A stretch of DNA of 64,000 nucleotides from the NCBI RefSeq assembly GCF_000719555.1, contig NZ_JOGX01000031.1, positions 1 through 64,000 on the forward strand. The letters run 5' to 3'. Each line of letters opens with the position of its first letter. The first letter of the stretch is position 1. Source of the stretch: Streptomyces sp. NRRL F-5727 (GTDB lineage: Bacteria > Actinomycetota > Actinomycetes > Streptomycetales > Streptomycetaceae). A program made the position numbers and the translations under genes. The notes beneath the pieces are model-generated. The model worked only from the letters and a program-made list of their open reading frames with translations, did not search any database and was not told the origin of the DNA. Positions 15,763 to 23,700 of this stretch are shown piece by piece.

Positions 15763-17127
15763 GTGTCCCTGCGCGTCGCCATGCTCAGCGTCCACACCTC
15801 CCCGCTCCACCAGCCCGGAACCGGGGACGCCGGCGGCATGAACGTCTACATGGTCGAACTCTCCCGGGCCCTCGCCGAACAGGGCGTGGCGGTCGACCTG
15901 TTCACCCGCTGCCAGGGCGGCGGCGAGCCCCCGCTCACCGACCTGGCGCCCGGCGTGCGCGTCCGGCAGGTGGTGGCGGGCCCGCGTCGGGCGGTGGCGA
16001 AGGAGGCGGTGCCCGACCTGGTGCTGCCCTTCGCGCTGGGCCTGCTGCGGGAGCGGGGCCGGTACGACCTGGTCCACTCGCACTACTGGCTCTCCGGGCA
16101 GGCGGGCGGCATCGCCGCCTTCGGCTGGGGCACTCCGCTGGTGCACACCGCGCACACCCTGGCCCTGGTGAAGAACGCGCACCTGGGCGAGGGCGACACC
16201 CCGGAGCCGCCGGGCCGGATCCTCGGCGAGCGGCGGCTGGCGGCGGAGGCCGACCGGCTGATCGCGAACACGGCGGACGAGGCCGAGGCGCTGCGGAGCC
16301 TGTACGGGGCGGATCCGCTCCGCACCGAGGTGGTCCGCCCGGGCGTGGACCTGCGGACCTTCGCGCCCGGGCCGGGGCCGGACGCCGGACGGGCGGCGGC
16401 GCGGGCCCGGCTCGGGCTGCCGGCGGACGCGTTCGTACCGCTGTACGCCGGGCGGATCCAGCCGCTGAAGGGGCCGGACGTGCTGGTGCGGGCGGTGGCG
16501 GAGCTGCTGCGGATGGCGCCGGGGCTGCGGGAGCGGCTGCTGGTGCCGGTGATCGGCGGGCACTCGGGGGCGGGGGAGCAGGGCGCGGTGGCGCGGCTGG
16601 CGGCGGAGCTGGGGGTGACGGACGTGCTGCGGCCGTGTCCGCCGGTGCCGCAGGAGCGGCTGGCGGAGTGGTTCCGGGCGGCGGACGTGCTGGTGGTGCC
16701 GTCGCGGAGCGAGTCGTTCGGTCTGGTGGCGGCGGAGGCGCAGGCGTGCGGGACGCCGGTGCTGGCGTCGGCGGTGGGCGGGCTGCCGACGGCGGTGTGG
16801 GAGGGGGTGACGGGGCTGCTCGTCCGGGGCCACGACCCGGTGGAGTACGCCCGGCGGCTGCTGTGGCTGGCGGTGCATCCGCGGGCGCGGGCGACGATGG
16901 GGGTGGCGGCGGCCGGGCACGCCCGGGGGATGAGCTGGCGGGGCGCGGCGGCACGGACGGTCGAGGTGTACGAGGCCGCGCTCGCGGAGCCGGGCAGGGG
17001 GGTCGCGCTCGCGGGCCGGGGAAGCGGCGGAGCGCCGGTGTCACGGGTGGGGCAAGGGCGGCGGCACGCCCCTGCCCCGGCGGCCCCTCTCTCCTGGAGG
17101 AACGAGAAGGCCGTAGCACGAGTCTAG
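15763..17127 (+). CDS. MshA-like GT4 glycosyltransferase
   Basis: A 454-residue GT-B glycosyltransferase. The N-terminal stretch VAMLSVHTSPLHQPGTGDAG then GMNVYMVEL, then LVHSHYWLSGQ, LVKNAHLGEGDTPEP and IANTADEAEAL, is almost word for word that of MshA, the UDP-GlcNAc:inositol-3-phosphate transferase of mycothiol synthesis. The ESFGLVAAE motif (E317/E325) binds the donor nucleotide. Start GTG 15763 has CAGGAGCC in front. The usual housekeeping mshA has a longer N-terminus and a different neighbourhood, so this looks like a second, cluster-linked copy. The C-terminal 45 residues (GRGVALAGRGSGG...) are low-complexity and atypical. The acceptor is unknown; a GlcNAc transfer completing the trio with PIG-L and the synthetase-like protein is inferred. 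Confidence 0.88.
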   Translation: MSLRVAMLSVHTSPLHQPGTGDAGGMNVYMVELSRALAEQGVAVDLFTRCQGGGEPPLTDLAPGVRVRQVVAGPRRAVAKEAVPDLVLPFALGLLRERGRYDLVHSHYWLSGQAGGIAAFGWGTPLVHTAHTLALVKNAHLGEGDTPEPPGRILGERRLAAEADRLIANTADEAEALRSLYGADPLRTEVVRPGVDLRTFAPGPGPDAGRAAARARLGLPADAFVPLYAGRIQPLKGPDVLVRAVAELLRMAPGLRERLLVPVIGGHSGAGEQGAVARLAAELGVTDVLRPCPPVPQERLAEWFRAADVLVVPSRSESFGLVAAEAQACGTPVLASAVGGLPTAVWEGVTGLLVRGHDPVEYARRLLWLAVHPRARATMGVAAAGHARGMSWRGAAARTVEVYEAALAEPGRGVALAGRGSGGAPVSRVGQGRRHAPAPAAPLSWRNEKAVARV

Positions 17128-17159
17128 CATCTCTTTTGGTTCGACCAAAGGTTAGATGC
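17127..17159. terminator. hairpin at the end of the MshA-like gene
   Basis: GCATCT-ct-TTTGGT, loop TCG, ACCAAA-ggtt-AGATGC: two 6-bp stems around an internal loop. It starts at the last base of the stop codon and has no U tract. Terminator or operator. Confidence 0.45.
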
Positions 17160-17352
17160 GCTACGGACCGGCCAATTCCGTTGACACGGCACCCGATTGA
17201 CGCACTCACGCCATGGCGGGTCCACGCATCGGAGAACTCTGGATTCACCAACAGGGCGCCGACAGAATGGAGTTGTCTTCAGGGAGCGCCCGGCGGCACG
17301 GGCCCCCGGAGACGGGAATCAGCCCATTCCACCGACGACTCCTGGAGGAATC

Positions 17353-17553
17353 ATGTCCGTCGAGCAGAACTCCGGAATGCAGAAGACCGTCCGCCAGTTC
17401 CTGGTCGCCCTCACCGCCTGTCTCGCCGTCGCCGGCGCCGCCGTCTACGCGGTCTCCCCCGACAGCGCCCAGGAATCCCCGGTCCAGCACGCCGGCGTCA
17501 CCGTCGACTGGCCGCACACCACGGCGACCGCCACCCCCGCCCCGACGAACTGA
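17353..17553 (+). CDS. 66-aa membrane-anchored or secreted peptide, unknown function
   Basis: A 66-residue product with a clear GGAGG 4 nt before ATG 17353. Residues 1-14 are polar (MSVEQNSGMQKTVR), 15-33 form one hydrophobic segment (QFLVALTACLAVAGAAVYAV), and the rest is a short hydrophilic tail ending TATATPAPTN. This could be an anchored small protein or, if cleaved after AAVYAVSPDSA, a released peptide of about 25-30 residues. A strong bidirectional terminator follows. Its only neighbours are the cluster genes to the left and two paralogous TrmB/LuxR-type regulators facing it on the right. I do not recognise a family; a signal or immunity function would be speculation. Confidence 0.75.
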   Translation: MSVEQNSGMQKTVRQFLVALTACLAVAGAAVYAVSPDSAQESPVQHAGVTVDWPHTTATATPAPTN

Positions 17554-17587
17554 ACCGCGGTGGACTGAACCGCCCGGAGGAATTCCG

Positions 17588-17628
17588 CGAAGCCCCGTGA
17601 TCGCCCTGCCACGATCACGGGGCTTTCG
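17588..17628. terminator. bidirectional rho-independent-type terminator
   Basis: AGCCCCGTGATCG (17591-17603) pairs perfectly with CGATCACGGGGCT (17612-17624), loop 8 nt, followed by TTCGCG. It sits between the convergent 66-aa peptide gene and regulator gene and can serve both. Confidence 0.85.
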
Positions 17629-17680
17629 CGCGCCCGGAATTCCGCGGTTTCGCGAATCCGCCGAGGGGGCCGGCCGGCAT

Positions 17681-18733
17681 TCAGTCGAGCCAGCCGAGCC
17701 GCACCGCGCGCACCCCGGCCTCGAATCGGCTCGACGCCCCCAATTCCTGCATGAGTTCGGAGAGCATCCGGCTCACCGTGCGCAGCGAGACGCCCAGGTT
17801 CCGGGCGATCTTCTCGTCCTTCATGCCGTCCGCGAGCATCTGGAGCGCCGCCCGCTGCTGCTCCGACAGGCCGTCGCCGCCCCGCTCGGGCGCCACGTCG
17901 TCGCCGTACGGGGTGGCGGTGTGCCAGCAGTGCTCGTACAGGCTCAGACAGGAGCCGACGAGCAGCGGGCCGCGGGCCAGGATCGCCCCCCGGCCGGGCT
18001 CCTCGGGGTGCAGCGGGACCATCGCGTACTGCTGGTCCACCAGGACCATCGTCATGGGGAGTTCGGGGGCGATCCGGACCTCGACGCCCAGCTCGGCGCG
18101 GCGCTTGAGGACGGCCGCCGCCTCCGGCCGGACGGCGTCCTGGGTGCGGTAGATCGCGCGGATCCGGACGCCCTGCGCGAGCTTGCGCGCGTCCCGCTCG
18201 AAGATCCGCTCGGGGACCTGGCGGGCCGGGCCCGTGGGGTACATCGAGCAGGACGCCTCCTGGGTGACGTCGACGATGTCCTCCAGGGCCTGCTGGATCC
18301 GCCGGTAGTCGGTGATCGTCTCGACGGCGATCTCGGAGCCCGCCAGGGTGCCGGGCCGCAGAAATGTCCCGGCCAGCGTCTCCAGGGTGCCGTACGCCTG
18401 GTCGGCCTCGGCGAGGTGTTCCCGCAGCCGGGCCCGCTCCCGGTCCAGGATCCGCAGCAGGGCGATCTCCGGGTCCACCGAGGCGACCGCGTCCTCCTCG
18501 GGACGCCAGTCCTCGTTCCGCAGGTCGGCGGCGGTCGCGTGCCGGCTGGTGGTCGGGACGATCAGGCCGAGGGAGAGCAGTTCGGCCCGACATCGCTCGT
18601 GCTCCTCCGGCGCCAGACCTAACCCGGCGGCGACCTCGGTGTAGTTCGACACCCCTCGACGGCGCAGCTCCTGATAGAGCGTCACCAGCAGCCCGGTCCC
18701 GTCGCCCACCGTGCCGCCGTCCGTCGTGACCAT
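17681..18733 (-). CDS. TrmB-like/LuxR-type transcriptional regulator (copy 1)
   Basis: A 350-residue regulator. Residues about 12-60 form a TrmB-like winged helix (VTLYQELRRRGVSNYTEVAA). The middle carries a helical linker and an effector-like domain (EIAVETITDYRRIQQALEDI onward). The C-terminus has a LuxR/GerE HTH (LSEQQRAALQMLADGMKDEK then IARNLGVSLRTVSRMLSELM). Such proteins are numerous in Streptomyces and their ligands are mostly unknown. It is a paralogue of the gene just to its right, with the same domain order and a nearly identical HTH, and it converges on the 66-aa peptide gene. Control of the neighbouring cluster or peptide is inferred from position. Confidence 0.88.
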   Translation of the reverse strand: MVTTDGGTVGDGTGLLVTLYQELRRRGVSNYTEVAAGLGLAPEEHERCRAELLSLGLIVPTTSRHATAADLRNEDWRPEEDAVASVDPEIALLRILDRERARLREHLAEADQAYGTLETLAGTFLRPGTLAGSEIAVETITDYRRIQQALEDIVDVTQEASCSMYPTGPARQVPERIFERDARKLAQGVRIRAIYRTQDAVRPEAAAVLKRRAELGVEVRIAPELPMTMVLVDQQYAMVPLHPEEPGRGAILARGPLLVGSCLSLYEHCWHTATPYGDDVAPERGGDGLSEQQRAALQMLADGMKDEKIARNLGVSLRTVSRMLSELMQELGASSRFEAGVRAVRLGWLD

Positions 18734-18782
18734 GGCGAACTTCCCCCTCGTCGTCGCGAAATGACCGTCCCGGACCGTCAGG

Positions 18783-19823
18783 CTACGCGGTGTGCCCCGG
18801 CCCGCCGAGGTCGTCGGGGCCGTTCTCGCCGTCCAGCAGGCCCAGCCGGGCCGCCTTCACGCCCGCCTCGAAGCGGCTGGCCGCGCCCAGCTCCTGCATC
18901 ACCTCGGAGATGAGCCGGCTGACCGTGCGCAGCGACACCCCGAGGTTCCGCGCCACCTGCTCGTCCTTGATGCCGGAGGCGAGCATCCGCAGCGCGGCCC
19001 GCTGCTGTTCGGTCAGTCCGTGGCCGTCGTGCGCGTCGGGTTCCCGGTGGCCGTACGGGGTGGCGGCGCGCCAGCAGTACGCGTACAGGGCCCGGTAGGC
19101 GCGGACCAGGCCGGGGCCGCGGGCCAGGATCGCGGGGGAGCCGGGGTCGCGGGGGTCCGTGGGCAGCAGGGCGAAGGACTCGTCGGCGAGCACCATGTTC
19201 ATGGGGACGACGGGGGAGAGCCGGATCTCGGCGCCGATCGCGGTCCGGGCGGCGAGGTGCTGGTCCATCTCGGGGACCTGCCCGACCCGGTGGCTGTACA
19301 TGGCCTCGACGCGGATCCCGCGGGCCACCCGTTCCCGGTCCCGGTCCAGCTCCAGGGCCATCTCCTCGCGCCGGACCGAGCCGGTGGCCATGGTGTGGAC
19401 GGAGTCCCGGGCCGTCTTCGTCAGGTCGGCGAGCTCGCGGCGGATCCGCGCCGGATCGTCGACGATCTCCACCTCGACCTCGGAGTCCGGTTCGGTCCGG
19501 GCCCGCAGGAACGGTCCGGCGAGGGTCTCCAGGGCGGTGTGGGCGCGGCTGGTCTCGGCGAGCCGGCTCTCCAGCCGGTCCCGCTCGTGCCGCAGCAGTC
19601 CGAGCAGGGCCACGTCGGGGGCGATGACCCGGGGTGCGGGCGAGGTGGCGTCGACCAGCCCGAGGCCGGTCAACTCGGCCCGGGCGCGATCCCGTTCGGC
19701 GTCGGTGAGCTGGAGCGCGCGGGCCGCTTCGGCGAGCGGGGTGCCCGGGGCGGCGCGCAGCGCCTGGTAGAGGGCGAGGGCCTGCTCGCCTCCCGTACGC
19801 ACTCCGGCGGCGTTCTTGGACAC
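18783..19823 (-). CDS. TrmB-like/LuxR-type transcriptional regulator (copy 2)
   Basis: A 346-residue paralogue of the neighbouring regulator. The N-terminal winged helix starts at EQALALYQALRAAPGTPLAE, the central part contains EVEVEIVDDPARIRRELADL, and the C-terminal HTH (LTEQQRAALRMLASGIKDEQ, then VARNLGVSLRTVSRLISEVM) differs from copy 1 at only a few positions. GTG 19823 is chosen because GAGGGGAG lies upstream and coding character is lost further out. It precedes copy 1 by 49 nt in the same direction, so the two may share a transcript. Tandem retention suggests two related signals or heterodimer formation; this is not shown by the sequence. Confidence 0.85.
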   Translation of the reverse strand: MSKNAAGVRTGGEQALALYQALRAAPGTPLAEAARALQLTDAERDRARAELTGLGLVDATSPAPRVIAPDVALLGLLRHERDRLESRLAETSRAHTALETLAGPFLRARTEPDSEVEVEIVDDPARIRRELADLTKTARDSVHTMATGSVRREEMALELDRDRERVARGIRVEAMYSHRVGQVPEMDQHLAARTAIGAEIRLSPVVPMNMVLADESFALLPTDPRDPGSPAILARGPGLVRAYRALYAYCWRAATPYGHREPDAHDGHGLTEQQRAALRMLASGIKDEQVARNLGVSLRTVSRLISEVMQELGAASRFEAGVKAARLGLLDGENGPDDLGGPGHTA

Positions 19824-19939
19824 GGCGGCAGCAGACTCCCCTCGGATCGCACGGATCCCGTCGAAAAAACGCCCCGGCAGACCCTGCCACACATTCGAAC
19901 GTTCCGCACGAGGTCCACCGGCGGAGCCGCGCGGACGGG

Positions 19940-20383
19940 TCAGGCGGACTCCGCCGCGCAGTCGGGGCACAGCCCCTTGAAGACCAGCTCGGTCTCGCCG
20001 GTCTCCCAGCCGGGCAGGCTGCCGCGCGGCGGCGCCGGCGCGGGCGCCGTCACGTTCTCCACCCGGCCGCAGTTCACGCAGAGGGCGTGCTGGTGGCGGG
20101 GGCCCGAGATCTCGAAGACGGCCGGAAGGCCGGGCCGGTCGAACTTGCCGACCAGGCCGGTCTCCTGGAAGTGGCGCAGCATCTCGTAGACGGCCTGGCT
20201 GGTGAGGGTGCCGAGCCGCTCGCGGGCGGCCGCGGTGATCGCCTCGACGTCGAGGTGTCCGCCGGCGGCGAGCACCGAAAGGACCTCCAGGCGCGGCCCG
20301 GTGACCCGCAGGCCCACGTCCCTCAGGCGCTGGATCACCGCCTCGCGGCCCGTCAGCTCTTCCACGACTGCCCTCTCGCCCAT
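19940..20383 (-). CDS. Fur-family metalloregulator
   Basis: A 147-residue Fur-like repressor. The winged-helix domain reads LRDVGLRVTGPRLEVLSVLA and TSQAVYEMLRHFQETGLVGK. The dimerisation domain carries the metal motif HQHALCVNCGRVENV and a second CxxC (CPDC) near the C-terminus, so a structural Zn site is expected. It most resembles FurA/CatR-type peroxide or iron sensors. ATG 20383 is preferred over an ATG 27 nt upstream because the palindrome CAAACGTTTG lies between them and is then free to act as an operator. No catalase gene is next to it here, unlike the common furA-catalase pair. Confidence 0.88.
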   Translation of the reverse strand: MGERAVVEELTGREAVIQRLRDVGLRVTGPRLEVLSVLAAGGHLDVEAITAAARERLGTLTSQAVYEMLRHFQETGLVGKFDRPGLPAVFEISGPRHQHALCVNCGRVENVTAPAPAPPRGSLPGWETGETELVFKGLCPDCAAESA

Positions 20384-20393
20384 CTGGTCCGCC

Positions 20394-20403
20394 CAAACGT
20401 TTG
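20394..20403. promoter_or_regulatory. palindrome CAAACGTTTG upstream of the Fur gene
   Basis: A perfect 10-bp palindrome (inside GCCCAAACGTTTGCGGGC) 11 nt before the chosen start of the Fur gene. Likely autoregulatory operator. Confidence 0.45.
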
Positions 20404-20425
20404 CGGGCATCGTACCTCTTGCCCG

Positions 20426-20443
20426 CCCGCCCCGTCAGGCGGG
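20426..20443. terminator. small hairpin downstream of the methyltransferase
   Basis: CCCGCC (20426-20431), loop CCGTCA, GGCGGG (20438-20443). It lies between the methyltransferase stop at 20492 and the Fur gene. Confidence 0.4.
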
Positions 20444-20491
20444 AGTCGGCCGGTCCGTCGGTCCCCCGGCCGGTGGGTCAGCCGTCGGGCG

Positions 20492-21385
20492 TCACTCGTC
20501 CGGCCGGCAGACCAGCAGCACCGACTCCGTGCGCTCGTCGATCCGCTGCCGCCGCCGGCCCTCGATGTGCAGCCCCGCCGCGTGCAGTTCGGCCGCCAGC
20601 CGGTCCTGGTCCACGATCCACTTGTCGGTGGTGAGCACCGTCCGCTCGGTGGAGAGCTTCCCCGTCCTGGCCGAGTAGTAGGTGACCCGCTCGCTCATCG
20701 CCCCCAGGTCGAAGTCCTGCCGCGCCACCACCCACTCGTCGATCCCGTCGAACCTCGGCACCTGGAACGCCCACGTCCTGCGCGGCTCCGCCACCAGCCC
20801 CGGCCACCGGTGCGCCGTGTAGTCCAGGGCCAGCGCCCCGCCCGCCTCCAGATGGGCGGCGACCTCCCGCAGCAGCCCCGGCCGCCGGCCCGGCGGGACC
20901 GCCGACACCATCGCGCCGGCGAGCAGCGCCAGCCGGTAACTCCCGTGCAGCCGCAGCTCGGTGAGGTCCGCCCGGTGCGTCACCACCAGACCGGCCACCT
21001 GCGGGCCGATCCGGCGGGCCCAGCCGTCGAGGCGCTCCAGTGCCGAGGCGTCCCGGTCCACGGCCTCCACGGCGAAGCCGTGCCGGGCGAACGGGACGGC
21101 GAGCCGTCCCGCGCCGGAGCCGAGGTCCAGGACGGGTCCGCCGGTGGAGCGGGCGAGGCCGAGGTACCGGACGATGTCCGCGCTGTGCGGGCCGAGCAGG
21201 GCGTCGTGCAGCCAGACCGACCCCTCGTCCATCGCGGCGACGGACTCCAGGCCGGGCAGGGCGTCGGAGGCGATCCGCACCCCCGCCCCGGTGGCCGGAG
21301 CCCGCTCCCGGTCGTGTCGGGACGGCAGGACCGGCGCGAGCGCTGCGGGCACGGCGGGCAGGGAAGTGCCGCTCGGGGTGTGCAT
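20492..21385 (-). CDS. SAM-dependent class I methyltransferase
   Basis: A 297-residue methyltransferase. Motif I is VLDLGSGAGRLAVPFARHGF, with VEAVDRDASALERL giving the acidic ribose-binding residue, and LTELRLHGSYRLALLAGAMV the motif II/III region. The C-terminal half (RVTYYSARTGKLSTER, VDQDRLAAELHAAGLHIEG) is typical of small-molecule methyltransferases. ATG 21385 is preceded by GGAGGAGCG, an excellent ribosome-binding site. The substrate is unknown. It lies just outside the putative cluster and could decorate its product, but the Fur gene separates them. Confidence 0.85.
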   Translation of the reverse strand: MHTPSGTSLPAVPAALAPVLPSRHDRERAPATGAGVRIASDALPGLESVAAMDEGSVWLHDALLGPHSADIVRYLGLARSTGGPVLDLGSGAGRLAVPFARHGFAVEAVDRDASALERLDGWARRIGPQVAGLVVTHRADLTELRLHGSYRLALLAGAMVSAVPPGRRPGLLREVAAHLEAGGALALDYTAHRWPGLVAEPRRTWAFQVPRFDGIDEWVVARQDFDLGAMSERVTYYSARTGKLSTERTVLTTDKWIVDQDRLAAELHAAGLHIEGRRRQRIDERTESVLLVCRPDE

Positions 21386-21479
21386 CGCTCCTCCAGGGGC
21401 TCGCTCGGTCCATGCCGTCCGGGCGAGGTGCCCGTGCCGCCGGGACCGCGCCGCTGCGACCATCCTGACCTGCGGAGGG

Positions 21480-21503
21480 AGCCCCGATCCACCGGATCGG
21501 GCT
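21480..21503. terminator. hairpin downstream of the GNAT gene
   Basis: AGCCCCGATCC, loop ACC, GGATCGGGCT with one bulged C. It lies 97 nt beyond the stop of the GNAT gene and upstream of the methyltransferase. The 215-nt gap also contains short GGGAGCC direct repeats (21540-21580) and no gene that I can support. Confidence 0.5.
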
Positions 21504-21599
21504 GCGTGAACACGCGATGGCGTGGATCTGCCACGGGCCGCCGGGAGCCGGGAGCCGGGACCGGGAGCCGGAGTCGGGGCCCGGAGCAGGGCGGGGCTG

Positions 21600-22079
21600 T
21601 CAGACCGCGCGGCCCCAGCGGGTCGGCCCGAGCGCCGCGAAGCCGCGCTCACGGTAGAACGGCAGGGCCGGGTCCGCCTCCACCGGCAGCTGCACCCGCT
21701 GCTCCCGCGCGTCGTAGCCGCGCGCCCGGTCGGTGGCCGCCGCCAGCAGGGCCGTACCGATCCCGCGGCGGCGCGCGCCCTCCTCGACCGCCAGCGCGTA
21801 CAGCTCGCCCTCGCCCGGCACCGGGACCCCGCAGGCGGCGACCCCGACGAGGCGGCCCTCCGGGTTCTCCGCGACCAGCCAGCCGAGCCAGCCGGGCGCG
21901 CCTCCCGGAATTTCTATTTCCGCGCGTATCCGCGGCAGCGCGCATTGTGTGGAGATCAGCCGGCGCAGCGGGATTTCCTCCAGCATTCCGGCATAGCTGC
22001 TCCGGATCGCGTCGGCGAGCAGCCGGGATATCGGAGTCGCGTCGCCGGCCGCTGCCGTGCGGACGCCAGCGAGCTGCAT
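21600..22079 (-). CDS. GNAT-family N-acetyltransferase
   Basis: A 159-residue GNAT protein. The acetyl-CoA loop is LAVEEGARRRGIGTALLAAA (Q/RxxGxG/A variant RRRGIG), preceded by the beta strand GELYALAV and followed by the YRERGF segment in ADPALPFYRERGFAALG. ATG 22079 is preferred to a GTG at 22139, which lacks a ribosome-binding site. The acyl acceptor is unknown. It stands alone on its transcript, between the M56 peptidase and the methyltransferase. No regulator site is evident. Confidence 0.85.
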   Translation of the reverse strand: MQLAGVRTAAAGDATPISRLLADAIRSSYAGMLEEIPLRRLISTQCALPRIRAEIEIPGGAPGWLGWLVAENPEGRLVGVAACGVPVPGEGELYALAVEEGARRRGIGTALLAAATDRARGYDAREQRVQLPVEADPALPFYRERGFAALGPTRWGRAV

Positions 22080-22218
22080 TGGATCTGTACCCTTCGCCGT
22101 GCCGAGCGCCGTGGTGTGCCGGAGGACCAACGTACCCACAATAGCGACCGATTCCCGGCTGTGTGACCGATGCGAAATCTACGAATTCGCTTAGTAAATA
22201 GGGGAGTTGGTCCGGACA

Positions 22219-23130
22219 TTAGGCCGGGAAGGAACAGCAGGCGACGACGAGCGGAGCCATCGCGAGAGCGGCCGCGCCGATCGTCAGCAGCCCGCGCAGC
22301 ACGGGGTGGCCCGCCCGGTGCGGGGTGAGGATCCGGCGCATCCGGAGCGCCGCCGAGGGGCCGCCCGCGGCGAACGCGGCGCGTGGCGCGCGGCCCGCGG
22401 CGAGGGCGTAGAGCGCGGTGGCGAGCGCGTCGCGGGTGCAGCGGCGCAGCGCCCGGTCGTCGGCGGCCATCTCCAGGAGCAGCGGTACGGCCGCGGAGCC
22501 GTGCCGGGCCAGCGGCAGCCGCCGGAATACGGTGCCGAACGCCTCGGCGGCGGCGACGAGCAGATGGTGCCGGCCCGCGATGTGCGCCCGCTCGTGGGCG
22601 AGGGCGGCGGCGAGCTGCGCGGGCGTGAGGGTGTCGAGGGCGCCGGAGGAGACGACGACCCGGCGGACCCGGCCGGGCAGGCAGTAGACGGCGGGCCGGG
22701 CGTGGTCGAGGACGGTGGCGCGCAGCTCGGGGTCGTACCGCCCGATCAGGCGCAGCACGTCCCCGTGCTCCCGCCGGGCCCGGCGGGCCCGCAGGAGGCC
22801 GTGGGCGAGCACGGCGGTCGGGACGGCGAGGACGGCGGCGGCCACTCCCGGAGCGGCGGCCTCCCGCCCGCGCAGCGCCAACAGCTCGGTGGCGGAGGGG
22901 AGTCGGAGGGTGAGCACCATGTCGGTGAGGCGGTGGCTGGCCTCGTTCGGCAGCAGCAGCTGCGCGGGGAGCAGGGCGCTCGCCACCATGAAGACGGCGC
23001 CGCAGGCGGCCCAGACGGTGACCGCGAGCCGGGGCACCTGCTGGGCCCACCGGGCCCGCACCAGCAGCCAGGGGACGACGAGCCCGGAGAGCAGCGCGAG
23101 GCCGAGGGGGACGAGGGCGTGGTGGTTCAC
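22219..23130 (-). CDS. M56-family (BlaR1-like) membrane metallopeptidase
   Basis: A 303-residue membrane protein with hydrophobic segments near residues 5-25, 35-58, 90-112 and at the C-terminus. The zinc motif is HERAH (LAAALAHERAHIAGRHHLLV), followed by a conserved EMAADDRAL that supplies the third ligand. The family is the protease half of BlaR1/MecR1 systems and, in actinobacteria, of stand-alone BlaI-M56 pairs whose signals are mostly unknown. It lacks a penicillin-sensor domain. GTG 23130 overlaps the stop of the BlaI gene (GTGA). Co-translation with a BlaI/CopY repressor and a CsoR-type box upstream of the pair suggest a link to copper. Confidence 0.88.
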   Translation of the reverse strand: MNHHALVPLGLALLSGLVVPWLLVRARWAQQVPRLAVTVWAACGAVFMVASALLPAQLLLPNEASHRLTDMVLTLRLPSATELLALRGREAAAPGVAAAVLAVPTAVLAHGLLRARRARREHGDVLRLIGRYDPELRATVLDHARPAVYCLPGRVRRVVVSSGALDTLTPAQLAAALAHERAHIAGRHHLLVAAAEAFGTVFRRLPLARHGSAAVPLLLEMAADDRALRRCTRDALATALYALAAGRAPRAAFAAGGPSAALRMRRILTPHRAGHPVLRGLLTIGAAALAMAPLVVACCSFPA

Positions 23131-23537
23131 GCGCGCCCTCCCCGAAGCTCCCCGGACCCCGGCCCCGGGCCCGGTTCGCCGCGGGCGGTGCGGAGGGCCG
23201 CGTCGAGGGCCTCGACGTCCTCGTCGGAGATGGCCTCGACGAAGCGGAGCAGGGCGGCGGGGCGGTCCGGGCTGTCGCCGAGGGCGTCGCGCATCAGCCC
23301 GGCGGTGTACTCCTCGCGGCCGCGGACGGGTTCGTAGAGCCAGGCCCGGCCCGCCTTCTCCCGGCGCAGCCAGCCCTTGCGGTGCAGGATGTCGGCCACC
23401 GTCATGACGGTGGTGTAGGCGACCCGGCGGCCGCGGTTGATGTCGTCGACGATCTCGCGGACGGTGGCGGGCCGCTGCCAGGCCCACAGCCGGTCCATGA
23501 TCTCGGCCTCCAGCTCTCCCAGCCGGCGCACGTGCAT
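23127..23537 (-). CDS. BlaI/MecI/CopY-family transcriptional repressor
   Basis: A 136-residue winged-helix repressor. RRLGELEAEIMDRLWAWQRP and TVREIVDDINRGRRVAYTTV then MTVADILHRKGWLRREKAGR are the diagnostic DNA-binding region. The C-terminal dimerisation part contains the family's protease-sensitive stretch (TAGLMRDALGDSPDRPAALL). ATG 23537 is preferred because it follows GGGGAGGGG and starts just before the conserved helix. The stop overlaps the start of the M56 gene. Cleavage of the repressor by the M56 partner is the known mode for the family. A site GTATACCCCCCAGGGGTAAG about 50 nt upstream matches the copper boxes further right. Confidence 0.9.
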   Translation of the reverse strand: MHVRRLGELEAEIMDRLWAWQRPATVREIVDDINRGRRVAYTTVMTVADILHRKGWLRREKAGRAWLYEPVRGREEYTAGLMRDALGDSPDRPAALLRFVEAISDEDVEALDAALRTARGEPGPGPGSGELRGGRA

Positions 23538-23586
23538 CCCCTCCCCTCGCGGGCCGCTCATCGTACGGGCCGCCCACCCGCACCAG

Positions 23587-23605
23587 GTATACCCCCCAGG
23601 GGTAA
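23587..23605. promoter_or_regulatory. CsoR-type copper box upstream of blaI-M56
   Basis: GTATACCCCCCAGGGGTAA, matching the ATACCCC(n)GGGGTAT boxes at 26704, 26741 and 26788. It lies downstream of csoR and upstream of the BlaI gene, so it probably serves the BlaI-M56 operon. Confidence 0.6.
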
Positions 23606-23700
23606 GGTGGCGGGTTCGTGGCGGCCCCCGACACGGCCACCGCCCCCGTGCGGCGGCCCGCGACCGCGGGCCCCCCGCACGGGGGCGGCGCCGGACTCCG

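Noticed and set aside
17353..21385. RiPP cluster formed by the 66-aa peptide and the nearby methyltransferase
   Set aside because: The peptide has a membrane segment rather than a leader/core layout, the methyltransferase is 3 kb away behind two regulators and a Fur gene, and no other RiPP enzyme is present.
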